Part shown: piece after piece, positions 5,031 through 5,494 of the stretch
Layout of the letters: every line of letters starts with the position of its first letter
Numbering within the stretch: position 1 is the first letter of the stretch
Assembly: GCA_022712775.1 (NCBI GenBank)
Contig: JAFLJZ010000121.1
Coordinates: forward strand, 1 to 5,494
Direction: 5' to 3'
Source of the DNA: Sulfurimonas sp.
GTDB taxonomy: Bacteria > Campylobacterota > Campylobacteria > Campylobacterales > Sulfurimonadaceae
Length of the DNA stretch: 5,494 nucleotides
Program-made: the position numbers and the translations under genes
The notes under the pieces: generated by a model
Database searches by the model: none
The model's input: only the letters and a program-made list of their open reading frames with translations
Told to the model about the DNA's origin: nothing

Positions 5031-5494
5031 ATGGACGCAAATAAACAAAAAGCACTCGACCTAGCAATGAAGCAAATAGATAAAGCATTTGGTAAGGGTG
5101 CTTTAATGCGTTTAGGTGATAAAGATATAGCACCAATGAAATCAATAAGCACAGGTTCTATAGGGCTTGATTTAGCACTCGGTATTGGTGGTGTTCCGCA
5201 AGGTCGTGTAGTTGAAATTTATGGACCAGAGTCTTCTGGTAAAACAACTTTAGCACTTCAAATCACAGCAGAATGTCAAAAAGATGGTGGAGTATGTGCT
5301 TTTATAGATGCTGAACATGCTCTTGATGTAGTCTATGCAAAAAATCTTGGTGTAGATGTTGATAATCTTCTTGTTTCTCAACCTGATTATGGAGAACAAG
5401 CTCTTGATATTGTTGAAACTATAGCTAGAAGTGGGGCAGTTGATTTAATCGTAATAGATTCCGTAGCAGCACTTACTCCAAAAGTTGAACTAGA
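5031..5494 (+). CDS. recA: Recombinase RecA, N-terminal part (3' truncated by window edge)
   Basis: RecA forms ATP-dependent filaments on single-stranded DNA, drives strand exchange in recombinational repair, and acts in the cytoplasm. The visible 154 codons, about 45% of a normal protein, cover the N-terminal helix ([25 protein letters not shown], with the usual polymerisation contacts) and much of the ATPase core. Walker A GPESSGKT is at 65-72 (Lys71), the catalytic Glu is at 95 in FIDAEHALD, and Walker [13 protein letters not shown] is at 139-150, all intact. The reading frame continues past base 5494. The start at 5031 matches the family N-terminus; the ribosome-binding site is weak (GTGAG at 5020-5024). 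The gene is transcribed away from the SYLF operon. A recA gene close to fliQ-murB is, as I recall, also the arrangement in Campylobacter jejuni. Confidence 0.98.
   Translation, partial: MDANKQKALDLAMKQIDKAFGKGALMRLGDKDIAPMKSISTGSIGLDLALGIGGVPQGRVVEIYGPESSGKTTLALQITAECQKDGGVCAFIDAEHALDVVYAKNLGVDVDNLLVSQPDYGEQALDIVETIARSGAVDLIVIDSVAALTPKVEL

Noticed and set aside
1..5494. CRISPR arrays, tRNA or rRNA genes, insertion sequences
   Set aside because: No regularly spaced repeats, cloverleaf-like or rRNA sequence, or transposase reading frame was seen.

Overview
This window looks chromosomal and most likely comes from a Campylobacterota (epsilonproteobacterial) genome of the Sulfurimonas/Arcobacter type. 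The evidence is the AT-rich sequence, the fliQ-murB pairing beside recA (as I recall it from Campylobacter jejuni; fliQ-murB is also adjacent in Helicobacter pylori), a futalosine-pathway menaquinone gene (mqnD), a short Campylobacter-like MurB, and AT-rich promoters with a good -10 but a poor -35. The genus is an inference from protein style, not a database match.

Left part (1-1574, + strand): the C-terminal end of a restriction-modification DNA-specificity protein (HsdS-like, open at the left edge), then an unlisted 43-residue single-pass membrane ORF, then the tRNA t6A-modification gene tsaD. Both junctions are 4-bp ATGA stop/start overlaps, so the three frames are probably translationally coupled in one transcript. 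Middle (1575-2303, + strand): a stand-alone thiol peroxidase gene (tpx) with its own promoter, a strong Shine-Dalgarno and a hairpin terminator.

Right-centre (2211-4788, - strand): a tight four-gene operon, read right to left: an exported SYLF-domain protein, mqnD, fliQ and murB. It runs convergently into tpx. The junctions are abutting (TAA-GTG), 3 bp, and an 8-bp overlap. The operon mixes envelope lipid, menaquinone, flagellar export and peptidoglycan functions. The murB reading frame runs about 27 codons past the normal end of the family, through the tpx terminator and a small repeat structure.

Far right (4789-5494): a 242-bp divergent intergenic region with three successive inverted repeats, including a perfect 19-bp one immediately upstream of the SYLF gene's Shine-Dalgarno. 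It is followed by recA, cut by the right edge after 154 codons.

I do not see a clear new multi-gene system. The best candidates for novelty are the 19-bp inverted repeat, the coupled 43-residue ORF between a restriction-modification gene and tsaD, and the repeat-bearing tpx/murB junction.
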